DNA of 64,000 bases. Origin: CAXMST01 sp963793415 (lineage in GTDB: Bacteria; Actinomycetota; Thermoleophilia; Solirubrobacterales; 70-9). Made by a program: the position numbers and the translations under genes. Under the pieces are notes generated by a model, which worked only from the letters and a program-made list of their open reading frames with translations, was not told the origin of the DNA and did no database searches. Positions 45,595-52,882 of this stretch are shown in pieces. Every line of letters begins with the position of its first letter. Within the stretch, counting starts at the first letter, position 1. The stretch lies in NCBI GenBank assembly GCA_963793415.1, contig CAWCAC010000002.1, positions 1,922,001-1,986,000 on the forward strand, written 5' to 3'.

Positions 45595-45636
45595 ACTGCA
45601 TGATTTGCACCCCTATAGGGGACACAATCATGCAGT
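45595..45636. repeat. 42-bp concentric palindrome
   Basis: Outer arms ACTGCATGATT (45595-45605) and AATCATGCAGT (45626-45636) are perfectly complementary. The core CCCCTATAGGGG (45610-45621) is itself a perfect palindrome with the same centre; only the 4-base spacers differ. It could be a protein-binding site, a bidirectional terminator or a folding RNA. Confidence 0.85.
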
Positions 45637-45824
45637 CCGTCATCGGCCCCCTCTGAGCCGTCACGGGACAGCCACGCCCGCGCCACTTCCGTGACAAAAG
45701 CCCCGACGCCCCGGCCCCGCCGAACGACGGCCCGGCCCCTCCTTCCACCGCCCCTCACTGCAAACCGGAGCCTTGTTTCCGCTGGCGGGGGTTGGGTCAG
45801 AGACCGCCTCGGGTGACGGGTCAA

Positions 45825-45830
45825 TAGGTT
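45825..45830 (+). promoter_or_regulatory. -10 box TAGGTT for the quinone oxidoreductase
   Basis: TAGGTT lies 6 nt before ATG 45837. Confidence 0.5.
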
Positions 45831-45836
45831 GCTCTC

Positions 45837-46868
45837 ATGCGTTCTGTCGTGATCACCCGTCATGGGCCGCCGGAGGTGCTCGAGGTCGAGGAGCGGCCGG
45901 AGCCCGTCGTCGGGCCCGGGGAGGTGCGGATCGCGGTCCGGGCGGCGGGGATCAACTTCGCCGATCTGATGGCTCGGACCGGGATGTACCCCGACGCTCC
46001 GAAGCCGCCGTGCGTGGTCGGATACGAGGTTGCCGGCGAGGTCGAGTCGGTCGGGGAGGGCGTCGAGCGCTATTCGGTCGGCGATCGCGTCGTCGCCGGG
46101 ACCGTCTTCGGCGGCTACTCGGAGGTCGTCACCGCGGTCGAGGCGAACGTGATCCCGCTGCCGGAGCGGCTCAGCTTCGAGCAGGGCGCCGCCGTCCCCG
46201 TCAACTACGCGACCGCCTGGGCGGGCCTGGTGATGATGGGCGGCCTGCGCGCGGGCGATCGGGTCCTGATCCACGCCGCCGCCGGAGGCGTCGGCATCGC
46301 CGCGACGCAGATCGCGCGAAAGATCGGGGCCGAGATCTTCGGCACCGCCTCCGCCGGCAAGCACGACGCGATCCGCGCCCAGGGCGTCGATCACGCGATC
46401 GACTACCGCAACCAGGACTTCGAGGCGGCCGTGCGTGAGCTCACCGGAGGGGAGGGGATCGACGTCGCCTTCGACGCGGTCGGCCCGTCCAGCTTCCGCA
46501 AGGACTACCGCCTGCTGCGCCCGGGCGGCCGCCTCGTCTGCTTCGGCCTCTCCGAGGTCCAGACCGGCGAGGGGCGCAACCTGCCGGGCATGCTCAAGGG
46601 CCTCGCCGGGATGACGACGGCGACGATGCCATGGTGGAAGAGCCTGGCGATGATGAACGAGAACAAGGGCGTCTTCGGCCTCAACATGCTCGCCTGGTGG
46701 AAGACGGAGGGCGATCTGCACCGCGCGATCGAGCCGCTGTCGGCGGAGCTGGAGTCCGGTGCGCTCGAGCCGGTCGTCGCCGCTGCGTTCCCGTTCGAGC
46801 GGGCTGCCGAGGCCCACCGCTTTCTGCACGAGCGCCGCAACATCGGCAAGGTCGTCCTCATTCCCTGA
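45837..46868 (+). CDS. Zinc-independent quinone oxidoreductase / enoyl reductase (MDR superfamily)
   Basis: 343 residues of the medium-chain dehydrogenase family. The GroES-like N-terminal domain has VRAAGINFADLMARTGMYP and GYEVAGEVESVGEGV; it lacks the zinc-ligand cysteines of alcohol dehydrogenases. The NADPH site is LIHAAAGGVGIAATQIAR. The later WWKSLAMMNENKGVFGLNML is typical of the synaptic vesicle VAT-1-like / quinone reductase branch. It probably reduces quinones or enones in the cytoplasm; the physiological substrate is not evident. Confidence 0.85.
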   Translation: MRSVVITRHGPPEVLEVEERPEPVVGPGEVRIAVRAAGINFADLMARTGMYPDAPKPPCVVGYEVAGEVESVGEGVERYSVGDRVVAGTVFGGYSEVVTAVEANVIPLPERLSFEQGAAVPVNYATAWAGLVMMGGLRAGDRVLIHAAAGGVGIAATQIARKIGAEIFGTASAGKHDAIRAQGVDHAIDYRNQDFEAAVRELTGGEGIDVAFDAVGPSSFRKDYRLLRPGGRLVCFGLSEVQTGEGRNLPGMLKGLAGMTTATMPWWKSLAMMNENKGVFGLNMLAWWKTEGDLHRAIEPLSAELESGALEPVVAAAFPFERAAEAHRFLHERRNIGKVVLIP

Positions 46869-46912
46869 CGCCCAGGCGCCTGCGTCGCGCTTGAACCGAC
46901 AGCGGATTTCGC

Positions 46913-46918
46913 TACCCT
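46913..46918 (+). promoter_or_regulatory. -10 box TACCCT for the leuA leader
   Basis: TACCCT lies 8 nt before the leader-peptide ATG at 46927, so the leader peptide itself would be translated from a leaderless message. Confidence 0.55.
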
Positions 46919-46926
46919 GCTTCGCG

Positions 46927-46986
46927 ATGGACCCCAAGGCCCTTCAGCTCGCGCTTCACCTTCTCCTCCCCCCTCGGGGGGATTAG
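46927..46986 (+). CDS. Leucine leader peptide upstream of leuA
   Basis: A 19-codon ORF reading MDPKALQLALHLLLPPRGD. Six of 19 residues are Leu; three use CTT, a codon rarely used by the surrounding genes. The sequence ends 67 bases ahead of leuA. Leu-rich leader peptides before leuA are a classic attenuation device, and actinobacterial examples are known. The CTT CTC CT stretch (CCTTCTCCT, 46959-46967) is an exact complement of AGGAGAAGG (47035-47043), the leuA ribosome site, so a ribosome stalled on the Leu codons would free the leuA start region. Confidence 0.8.
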   Translation: MDPKALQLALHLLLPPRGD

Positions 46987-47045
46987 CGCTGGGCGGCGCG
47001 ATAGCCGCGACTGACAAGGGACATCACGCTTACAAGGAGAAGGAG
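46959..47045 (+). promoter_or_regulatory. leuA translational attenuator (anti-Shine-Dalgarno pairing)
   Basis: The 9-nt complement between 46959-46967 and 47035-47043 would sequester the leuA Shine-Dalgarno. Between them lie a C6/G6 hairpin (CCCCCCTCGGGGGG, 46968-46981) at the leader-peptide end, and CGCG ATAGC CGCG. No T-run is present, so control would be by translation rather than termination. The pairing is seen in sequence; the mechanism is inferred. Confidence 0.65.
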
Positions 47046-47053
47046 ACTCAGCG

Positions 47054-48685
47054 ATGAACGCTGACAACCACGAGGTGGCCGCCGAGGCTGCCGCCCACGA
47101 ACCGGTCGAAGAGGACAACCGAGTCCAGATCTTCGACACGACCCTGCGAGACGGCGAGCAGTCGCCGGGGATCTCGCTCAACACCCAGGAGAAGGTCGAG
47201 ATCGCGACGCAGCTGGCGCGGCTCGGCGTCGATGTGATCGAGGCCGGCTTCCCGATCACCTCGCCCGGCGATTTCGAGGCGGTCCAGGCGATCTCCCGCA
47301 CGGTCGAGGGGCCGATCGTGGCCGGGCTCGCGCGGACCCACAAGGCCGACATCGAGGCCGCGTGGGGCGCCGTCAAGGACGCCGCCCGGCCGCGGATCCA
47401 CACGTTCATCTCGACGTCGGACATTCACATCACCCATCAGCTCCAGACCGACCGCGAGGACGTCAAGGGGCAGGCGAAGGCGGCCGTGGCTCATGCGCGC
47501 TCGTTCTGCGAGGACGTCGAGTTCTCGCCGATGGACGCGACCCGTGCCGACGTCGAGTTCACCGCCGAGGTCTGCGCGATCGCGGTCGCCGAGGGCGCGA
47601 CCGTGGTCAACATCCCCGACACGGTCGGCTACACGACGCCGGAGGAGTACACCCGCTATTTCGAGCGCCTCTACGAAATGGCGCCGGAGCTGCACCAGGT
47701 GACGATGTCGGTCCATTGCCACAACGACCTCGGGTTGGCCGTCGCCAACTCCTACGCGGGCATCCTCGCCGGTGCCCGTCAGGTCGAGTGCGCGATCAAC
47801 GGGCTCGGCGAGCGCGCCGGCAACTGCGCGCTCGAGGAGATCGTGATGCTGCTGCGGACGCGCCGGGCCGACCATGGCTTCGACACGACCGTGAACACGC
47901 GCGAGCTGGCGCGGACGTCGCGGATGGTGAGCCGGTTCACCGGCTACGCCGTGCAGCCGAACAAGGCCGTGATCGGGCGCAATGCGTTTGCGCACGAGTC
48001 CGGCATCCACCAGGACGGCGTGCTCAAGGAGCGCTCCACCTACGAGATCATGGACGCGCGCGACGTCGGCCTCGAGTCGAACTCGATCGTGCTCGGCAAG
48101 CATTCGGGGCGCCACGCGCTCAAGGACGCGCTGACCCAGCTCGGCTTCAAGGTCGAGGGCAACGCCCTCAACCAGGCCTTCCAGCGGTTCAAGGAGATCG
48201 CCGACAAGAAGAAGCAGGTGACGGCGCTCGATCTGGAGGCGATCGTCTCCGACGAGCTGCGCGAGGCCGGCCAGAAGTACGAGCTCGCCTGGTTCGAGGT
48301 CGAGTCCGGCAGTCGCAAGGCCCCGGTCGCCCGGGTCGGCGTGACGATGCCCTCGGGAGAGGAACGCGTCGGCGAGTACAGCGGCGACGGCCCCTTCGAC
48401 TCGGTCTTCGGGGCGATCCAGGCCGCCGTCGACGTCGAGTGCGACCTGCGCCGCTTCGAGGTCGGGGCGGTGACCGGAGGCGAGGACGCGCTCGGCGAAG
48501 TCAGCGTCATGCTCCAGGCCCACGGCCGGCTCGCGAACGGTCAGGGCGTCTCGACCGACACGATCGAGGCGGCCGCCCGCGCCTACGTACGGGCGCTCTC
48601 GAACGCGCTCGAGGGGGCGGCGATCCGCGAGGCCGAGGCGCTTGTCGCCGACTCGGCCCAGGAGTCGGCGACGCCCGGCCCCTGA
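47054..48685 (+). CDS. leuA: 2-Isopropylmalate synthase
   Basis: 543 residues. Condenses 2-oxoisovalerate with acetyl-CoA, the committed step of leucine synthesis. The catalytic start FDTTLRDGEQSPGISLN, the divalent-metal HCHND in SVHCHNDLGLAVANSYAG, and NGLGERAGNCALEEIV are intact; AFAHESGIHQDGVLKE follows. The C-terminal third (YELAWFEVESGSRKAPVARV onward) is the LeuA allosteric domain, so leucine feedback is likely. ATG 47054 sits 8 nt after a strong AGGAGAAGGAG site that is complementary to the leader. Confidence 0.96.
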   Translation: MNADNHEVAAEAAAHEPVEEDNRVQIFDTTLRDGEQSPGISLNTQEKVEIATQLARLGVDVIEAGFPITSPGDFEAVQAISRTVEGPIVAGLARTHKADIEAAWGAVKDAARPRIHTFISTSDIHITHQLQTDREDVKGQAKAAVAHARSFCEDVEFSPMDATRADVEFTAEVCAIAVAEGATVVNIPDTVGYTTPEEYTRYFERLYEMAPELHQVTMSVHCHNDLGLAVANSYAGILAGARQVECAINGLGERAGNCALEEIVMLLRTRRADHGFDTTVNTRELARTSRMVSRFTGYAVQPNKAVIGRNAFAHESGIHQDGVLKERSTYEIMDARDVGLESNSIVLGKHSGRHALKDALTQLGFKVEGNALNQAFQRFKEIADKKKQVTALDLEAIVSDELREAGQKYELAWFEVESGSRKAPVARVGVTMPSGEERVGEYSGDGPFDSVFGAIQAAVDVECDLRRFEVGAVTGGEDALGEVSVMLQAHGRLANGQGVSTDTIEAAARAYVRALSNALEGAAIREAEALVADSAQESATPGP

Positions 48686-48932
48686 GGCCGGGAAAGGCTG
48701 ACGGGGGTCGTGCTCGGCGGCGAGCGCGCAGTGCTGCTCCGCATTCTCGGCGAGGACCGTCTTCTGCCTGACCGGCGACGTGCGCTCGGCTCTGAAGGCG
48801 ACCGAGCTCCCGGGCGAATTGCCGATCTCCGACGGCCTCCGCGAGCACCTCGCCTTCGAGGCCGGCGCCCTCCACGCCCTCTTCAACTGACGCTGGAGCC
48901 TCATCGGAGCATCGGAGGGTAGGGTGCCAGCG
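48686..48932 (+). other. Intergenic stretch with a possible short coding remnant
   Basis: No confident gene is seen. A frame ending at TGA 48888-48890, with GTG 48780 as a possible start, reads VRSALKATELPGELPISDG and then EHLAFEAGALHALFN, about 36 residues of plausible protein composition. The frame is open for some distance upstream (TVFCLTGDV) but without a good start. It may be a small protein, or the 3' end of a gene that has lost its front. The last bases hold the promoter of the next SDR gene. Confidence 0.25.
48920..48925 (+). promoter_or_regulatory. -10 box TAGGGT for the SDR gene
   Basis: TAGGGT lies 7 nt before ATG 48933 and favours that ATG over GTG 48924, which would overlap the box. 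Confidence 0.5.
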
Positions 48933-49685
48933 ATGAGCGGAAACTCACTGCAGGGCAAGGTCGCGGCGATCACCGGGGCTTCATCCGGGATCGGCGAGGC
49001 GACGGCGCTGGCGCTGGCGGAGGAAGGCTGCGCGGTCGCGCTCGCCGCCCGGCGCGGGGAGCGGATCGAGGACCTCGCCGAGCGGATCATCGCCGCGGGC
49101 GGCAACGCCCGGGCCTTCGTCACCGACGTCACCGACGAGCAGCAGGCGAACGACTTCGTCAGCGGCGCCAACGAGCACCTCGGCAGCCTCGACATCCTCG
49201 TCAACAACGCCGGAGTGATGCTGCTCGGCCCCGTCGCGGGCGCCAACACGGACGACTGGCGGCGGATGCTCGAGGTCAATGGCCTCGGTCTCCTCTACTG
49301 CACGCACGCGGCACTGCCGATCATGGGTGCCGCCGGTTCCGGCCACATCGTCAACATCTCGTCCGTCGCCGGACGCACGGCGGCGATGGGCGCCGGCGTC
49401 TACAACTTCACGAAGTGGGGCGTCGTCGGCTTCTCGGAGGCGCTGCGACAGGAGGTCCTGCACGCCAACGTCCGCGTCACGACGATCGAGCCCGGCTTCG
49501 TCGAGACGGAGCTGCAGGGCCACAACGAGCACCCGATGGTGCTCGAGCGGCTCGAGAAGATGCTCGACAAGATCGACCCACTGCAGGCCGAGGACATCGC
49601 CGACGCGATCGCCTGGTCGGTGACGCGGCCGCAACGGGTCAGCGTCAACGAGATCCTGATCCGCCCGACCAAGCAAGCAGGCTGA
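48933..49685 (+). CDS. Classical short-chain dehydrogenase/reductase
   Basis: 250 residues. Cofactor motif ITGASSGIGEATALALAEEG at the N-terminus, NNAGVMLLGPVAG, catalytic Ser in IVNISSVAGRTA and YNFTKWGVVGFSEALRQE (Tyr-x-x-x-Lys). The acidic-basic context after the second strand (ARRGER) suggests NADP(H). The closing part resembles the YdfG/clavulanate-dehydrogenase-like SDRs acting on small hydroxy compounds. The substrate is unknown. A cation-efflux gene follows 14 bases downstream. Confidence 0.85.
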   Translation: MSGNSLQGKVAAITGASSGIGEATALALAEEGCAVALAARRGERIEDLAERIIAAGGNARAFVTDVTDEQQANDFVSGANEHLGSLDILVNNAGVMLLGPVAGANTDDWRRMLEVNGLGLLYCTHAALPIMGAAGSGHIVNISSVAGRTAAMGAGVYNFTKWGVVGFSEALRQEVLHANVRVTTIEPGFVETELQGHNEHPMVLERLEKMLDKIDPLQAEDIADAIAWSVTRPQRVSVNEILIRPTKQAG

Positions 49686-49699
49686 GCGAGTAGCTCCCG

Positions 49700-50623
49700 A
49701 TGACCGAGGGCGGAGGCGGACACGGAGAGAGCACCGGCGCGATCCTCGCCGCCTTCATCGCCAACATGGGGATCGCGGCGACAAAGTTCGTCGGCTTCCT
49801 GATCACCGGCTCGTCCTCGCTGCTGGCGGAGTCGATCCATTCGGTCGCCGACTCCTCGAACCAGGGCCTGCTGTTCTGGGGCGGCAAGGCGGCGCAGAAG
49901 GCGCCCGACGAGCTGCATCAGTTCGGCTACGGGCGCAATCGCTACTTCTGGTCGTTCATGGTCGCCGCCGTGCTGTTCTCGGTCGGCGGCGTCTTCTCGA
50001 TCTACGAGGGCGTGCACAAGGTCCAGCACCCCGAGCAGCTCGACTCGCCGATGGTCGCGATCGTGATCCTTGTCCTCGCGCTCGGCTTCGAGAGCTTTGC
50101 GCTGCGGACGGCGGTCCGCCACGCGCGCCCGCACCGCGGCGATCGCTCCTGGGTCGAGTACATCCGCTCTTCCCGCAGCCCGGAGCTGCCGGTGCTGCTG
50201 ATGGAGGACTCGGCGGCTCTGATCGGCCTCACGTTCGCGCTGATCGGCGTCGGCCTGGCCGAGATCACCGGGGCCCCGGTCTGGGACGGGATCGGGACAC
50301 TCGGAATCGGCGCCCTGCTCGTCGTCGTCGCGGCGGTCCTCGCGGTCGAGATGAAAAGCCTGCTGCTGGGCGAGTCCGCGACCCCCGAGAACCAGGCGAC
50401 GATCGAGCGCGAGCTGGCGCAATCGGAGGGAGTGGTCGGCGTGATCTACGTCGTCACCCAGCACATCGGCCCCGACGAGCTGCTCGTCGCGACCAAGGTC
50501 GAGTTCGACGGCAGCCTCTCGATCGACGGCCTCGCGGCCGCGATCGACGCCTGCGAGGCCCGGATCCGCGCCGCAGTTCCGATCGCAACGCGGATCTACA
50601 TCGAGCCGGACCTGAAGGCCTGA
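49700..50623 (+). CDS. Cation diffusion facilitator family transporter
   Basis: 307 residues with about six membrane helices. The divalent-metal site residues of CDF proteins are seen in LAESIHSVADSSNQGLLFWG (helix II, x-H/D pattern). A second part lies in LLMEDSAALIGLTFALIGVG (helix V, EDSAA, as in the SLC30A9/MMT-like branch). The helical core is followed by a cytoplasmic ferredoxin-like domain (VVGVIYVVTQHIGPDELLVA). It probably exports Zn, Mn or Fe in exchange for protons; the metal cannot be read from sequence. Confidence 0.88.
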   Translation: MTEGGGGHGESTGAILAAFIANMGIAATKFVGFLITGSSSLLAESIHSVADSSNQGLLFWGGKAAQKAPDELHQFGYGRNRYFWSFMVAAVLFSVGGVFSIYEGVHKVQHPEQLDSPMVAIVILVLALGFESFALRTAVRHARPHRGDRSWVEYIRSSRSPELPVLLMEDSAALIGLTFALIGVGLAEITGAPVWDGIGTLGIGALLVVVAAVLAVEMKSLLLGESATPENQATIERELAQSEGVVGVIYVVTQHIGPDELLVATKVEFDGSLSIDGLAAAIDACEARIRAAVPIATRIYIEPDLKA

Positions 50624-51045
50624 AGCGCCCGCGCTGGGCGCGGTCGAGGGTTCGGGGGGGGCTCGGGCCTGGCTCCAGGCGAGCCTTGCGGTGAGGGGTG
50701 CGGAAGTTGGTGGGGGTTGAGGGTTCGGGGCGCCGGTGCGAAGTGGGCCGCTTTACCCCCGAAGTTCGGGGGTAGAAGGGCCGAGTTCGGGGGCTCGGGG
50801 CCCGCCGGGGGCCCGAGACACCAGATGTGGGGGCTGGAGCGGGAATAACGTGAAGCACCCCTCGGGGCCGGGCGACGACGCGCACGTTTGTTGCGCTCAG
50901 TGCAACTTTCGTGCAGCACAGTCCCTCTAGCCCGGACGTCATTCACGTTAGCGCCGCTTTCCGGCCCGCCGAGGGGCACCGCCGCCGGCGGCCGGCGATG
51001 CTGTCGCCGGGCTCCCTCTTCCATGATGGCGACGTCTCAGGCTCG
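50624..51045. repeat. Intergenic element D plus distal inverted repeats
   Basis: No gene is supported. The flank GAGGGTTCGGGG and head CTTGCGGTGAGGGG (50685-50698) lead to GCGGAAG, GAGGGTTCGGGGCG, CTTTA, the hairpin CCCCCGAAGTTCGGGGG (50756-50772), AAGGGCCGAGTTCGG, GCCCGAGACACCAGATG. This is collinear with element A read from its right end. Further on, TAACGTGAA (50846-50854) and TTCACGTTA (50942-50950) form a 9-bp inverted pair around a stem-loop at 50882-50914. It lies between convergent genes. Confidence 0.6.
50882..50914 (+). terminator. Two-tier stem-loop between convergent genes
   Basis: GCACG-TTT-GTTGC, loop GCTCAGT, GCAAC-TTT-CGTGC: two 5-bp stems separated by a symmetric TTT/TTT bulge. 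It may act as a shared terminator. Confidence 0.45.
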
Positions 51046-52116
51046 TCAGGGGCTGTGGGGCTTCGGGGCCGGAGGGCCCTGCCACTTCGAGAGGACCTGC
51101 TCGGCGAGCTTGCCCTGGGCCGACCAGCCGACCGGGTCCTCGAGGCCTTCGGCCGACCAGTCCCACCACCAGATGCCATTGAAGTCGGGCTGGTCGGAGA
51201 GCGCCTGGAAGGCGGCTTCGTAGGCGTTGGCCTGAGCCTGCTGGTTGGCCGGGGCGTCGGCCTGGCCGAGCTGTGCGGCCGAGCCGGTGCGGCTCTGGTA
51301 GCCGAGCTCCGTGAAGACGATCGGCATGTCCCATCGGTCCGAGAGCGATGCCATCCGCGACTCGTACGGGCCCCAGGCGGTGACCAGCTCTTCGACGCTC
51401 GGTTCGGCTGAGGCGGTCTGCAACGGCATGTAGGCATCGATCCCGATCAGATCGAGGTCGTCCCAGAATTCGACCGACTCAGCGCCGTCGACCCAGTTGG
51501 CGGCGTAGGTCAGAGTCCCGTCGTACACCTTGCGAACCCGGGCGATCAGGGCTCGCCAGTCGTCGGGAAACAGCGACATCGAGGTCAGCTCCGTGCCGAT
51601 CACGAAGGCGTCGACGTCGAGCCGCTGGGCGAGCTCGGCGTAGCGCATGACCATCGCCTCATAGGAGGCGAACCAGGCCTTCGAGTCGGCGGGCATGATG
51701 TCGCCGCGGAAGGTCCCGTCGAGCACGTCGACATGCGGCTTGAGGACGACGCTGAGGCCGAGCGAGCGGGCGAAGCCGGCGGCGGTCTCGATGCTGGCGT
51801 CGGTGGGGGTTTTCTCCGGGTTGGAGAAGACGTCGTTGGAGGCGCTGTTGGCCATGTACCAGGTGGGGACCAGGGCGACCCGCCGCGTACCGGTTGACCG
51901 CGCCGTCACCATCGCCCGCCGGGCGGCCGGCTTCGCGTAGGCGTCGGGCAGGAACGCAGTCACGTTCATGCCGCGCTGCCAGTGCTCGGGCAGGCCATCG
52001 TCCCCGCCGGAGGCGTTGTCGATCACGTACCAGGCCGTTCCAACCGCGACCGCGGCGCCCACGACGACGGCGACGAGGCCGCCGAAGGTTCCGATGATGG
52101 TTCGAATCCTGGACAA
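51046..52116 (-). CDS. Membrane-anchored glycoside hydrolase, GH113-like
   Basis: About 356 residues from TTG 52116. A basic start (SRIRTIIGTFGG) and one hydrophobic helix (LVAVVVGAAVAVGTAWYVI) anchor it, with the enzyme outside. The barrel begins RGMNVTAFLPDAYA and shows VVLKPHVDVLDG, FVIGTELTS (candidate acid/base Glu), LIGIDAYMPLQ and FTELGYQSRTG (candidate nucleophile Glu), ending NGIWWWDWSAEG. This order matches the GH113 beta-mannanase-type family. A longer frame to 52524 would overlap the divergent XRE gene and is rejected. The TACGGT box lies 11 nt upstream. Confidence 0.75.
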   Translation of the reverse strand: MSRIRTIIGTFGGLVAVVVGAAVAVGTAWYVIDNASGGDDGLPEHWQRGMNVTAFLPDAYAKPAARRAMVTARSTGTRRVALVPTWYMANSASNDVFSNPEKTPTDASIETAAGFARSLGLSVVLKPHVDVLDGTFRGDIMPADSKAWFASYEAMVMRYAELAQRLDVDAFVIGTELTSMSLFPDDWRALIARVRKVYDGTLTYAANWVDGAESVEFWDDLDLIGIDAYMPLQTASAEPSVEELVTAWGPYESRMASLSDRWDMPIVFTELGYQSRTGSAAQLGQADAPANQQAQANAYEAAFQALSDQPDFNGIWWWDWSAEGLEDPVGWSAQGKLAEQVLSKWQGPPAPKPHSP

Positions 52117-52126
52117 GTGTCTGTGA

Positions 52127-52133
52127 TACCGTA
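52127..52133. promoter_or_regulatory. Overlapping divergent -10 boxes
   Basis: TACCGT (52127-52132, plus) and TACGGT (52133 down to 52128, minus) share five base pairs. The first would serve the XRE-cupin gene and the second the GH113-like gene, so the two promoters must compete for polymerase. Confidence 0.45.
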
Positions 52134-52174
52134 CAACCCGCCGGGTCCACCGAGTGGGCCCCCGGAAAGACACG

Positions 52175-52822
52175 ATGACATCCCCGAGCAACGGCACAGA
52201 GGACGGGTCGCGCACCCGCAGCAGATCCGGCGAGACGGACGCACCACCGGTCGTGGTCGAGCCGGCCGCGGTCGGCGGCCGCGTACGGGCCCTCCGCGAG
52301 GGCATGGACCTCTCTCTACGAGAGCTGGCCGAGCGCTCCGGCGTCTCGGCGGCAACGCTCTCGCAGGTCGAGCGGGGGGAGAGCTCGCCGACGCTGGCCG
52401 TCGCCGGCCGGATCGCGGACGGCCTCGAGCTGACGCTTTCGCAGCTGCTCCGCCTCGACGAGGGCGGCAACGTGGCGATCGTCCGTGCCGGCAGCGGCCG
52501 CAAGCGCAGCCGGTCGGGACACAAGGTCGAGGAGTTGACGCCGCCGCTGCCGGGCCAGCGGGCCGACGTATCGGCTCACACGCTCGAGCCGGGCGCCGCG
52601 ACCGGGGGAGAAGGCGATCCGCCGATGCACGAGCCGGGCAGCCGCGAGACGGTAGTCGTCGTCGAGGGCGTCGTCGAGCTCGCGATCGACGGCGAGGTCC
52701 ACTCGCTCTCGGCCGGGGACAGCGCCACCTTCGACGCCGATCTCTCCCACGGGCTCAGCAATCCAGGCCCCGAGCCCGCGCGGATGCTCGCCGTGGTCGC
52801 GGCCGGGCTGCGCCGCAGCTGA
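52175..52822 (+). CDS. XRE-family regulator with C-terminal cupin domain
   Basis: 215 residues from ATG 52175, with GGAAAG 5-12 nt upstream. After a Ser/Thr-rich, disordered start, the helix-turn-helix runs VRALREGMDLSLRELAERSG and SAATLSQVERGESSPTLAVA, the standard XRE form. The C-terminal half is a small cupin: HTLEPGAATGG, then RETVVVVEGVVELAIDG and FDADLSHGLSNPG with a likely ligand His. XRE-cupin proteins commonly sense small metabolites. It faces the GH113-like gene through a shared promoter and lies 60 bases ahead of leuC. Confidence 0.85.
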   Translation: MTSPSNGTEDGSRTRSRSGETDAPPVVVEPAAVGGRVRALREGMDLSLRELAERSGVSAATLSQVERGESSPTLAVAGRIADGLELTLSQLLRLDEGGNVAIVRAGSGRKRSRSGHKVEELTPPLPGQRADVSAHTLEPGAATGGEGDPPMHEPGSRETVVVVEGVVELAIDGEVHSLSAGDSATFDADLSHGLSNPGPEPARMLAVVAAGLRRS

Positions 52823-52882
52823 CCACAGGCGATCGAGCAGACTTCAGAAACCGAGACAGGAACGAGACAGGAGCGGAACGCG

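Larger units (their letters stand above)
45511..45836. repeat. Intergenic element C: one head plus large palindromes
   Basis: No gene is seen. On the minus strand, head GTTTGCAGTGAGGGG starts at 45763 and leads to GGTGGAAG, GGCGGGGCCGGG, CGTC, TTTTGTCACGG, GCGGGCGTGGC and CCGTGACGG, the same order as the right half of element B. GTCACGG (45660-45666) and CCGTGAC (45689-45695) are an inverted pair. 45595-45636 is a large concentric palindrome. No second head was found on the left side. It lies between serA and a quinone oxidoreductase gene. Confidence 0.6.

Noticed and set aside
47048..49279. A 743-codon open frame on the minus strand across leuA and the SDR gene
   Set aside because: It is a mirror of leuA in GC-rich DNA: composition is biased, no family motifs appear, and the plus-strand genes are certain. 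Similar long antisense frames over dnaE, ilvB and the giant coiled-coil gene were set aside for the same reason.
52099..52109. GGTTCGAATCC, identical to a tRNA T-arm
   Set aside because: No acceptor stem, D-arm or anticodon arm can be folded around it, and it lies in the N-terminal coding part of the GH113-like gene. A chance match.
52117..52524. N-terminal extension of the GH113-like gene
   Set aside because: It would overlap most of the helix-turn-helix part of the divergent XRE gene and encodes low-complexity sequence ahead of a clear membrane anchor.
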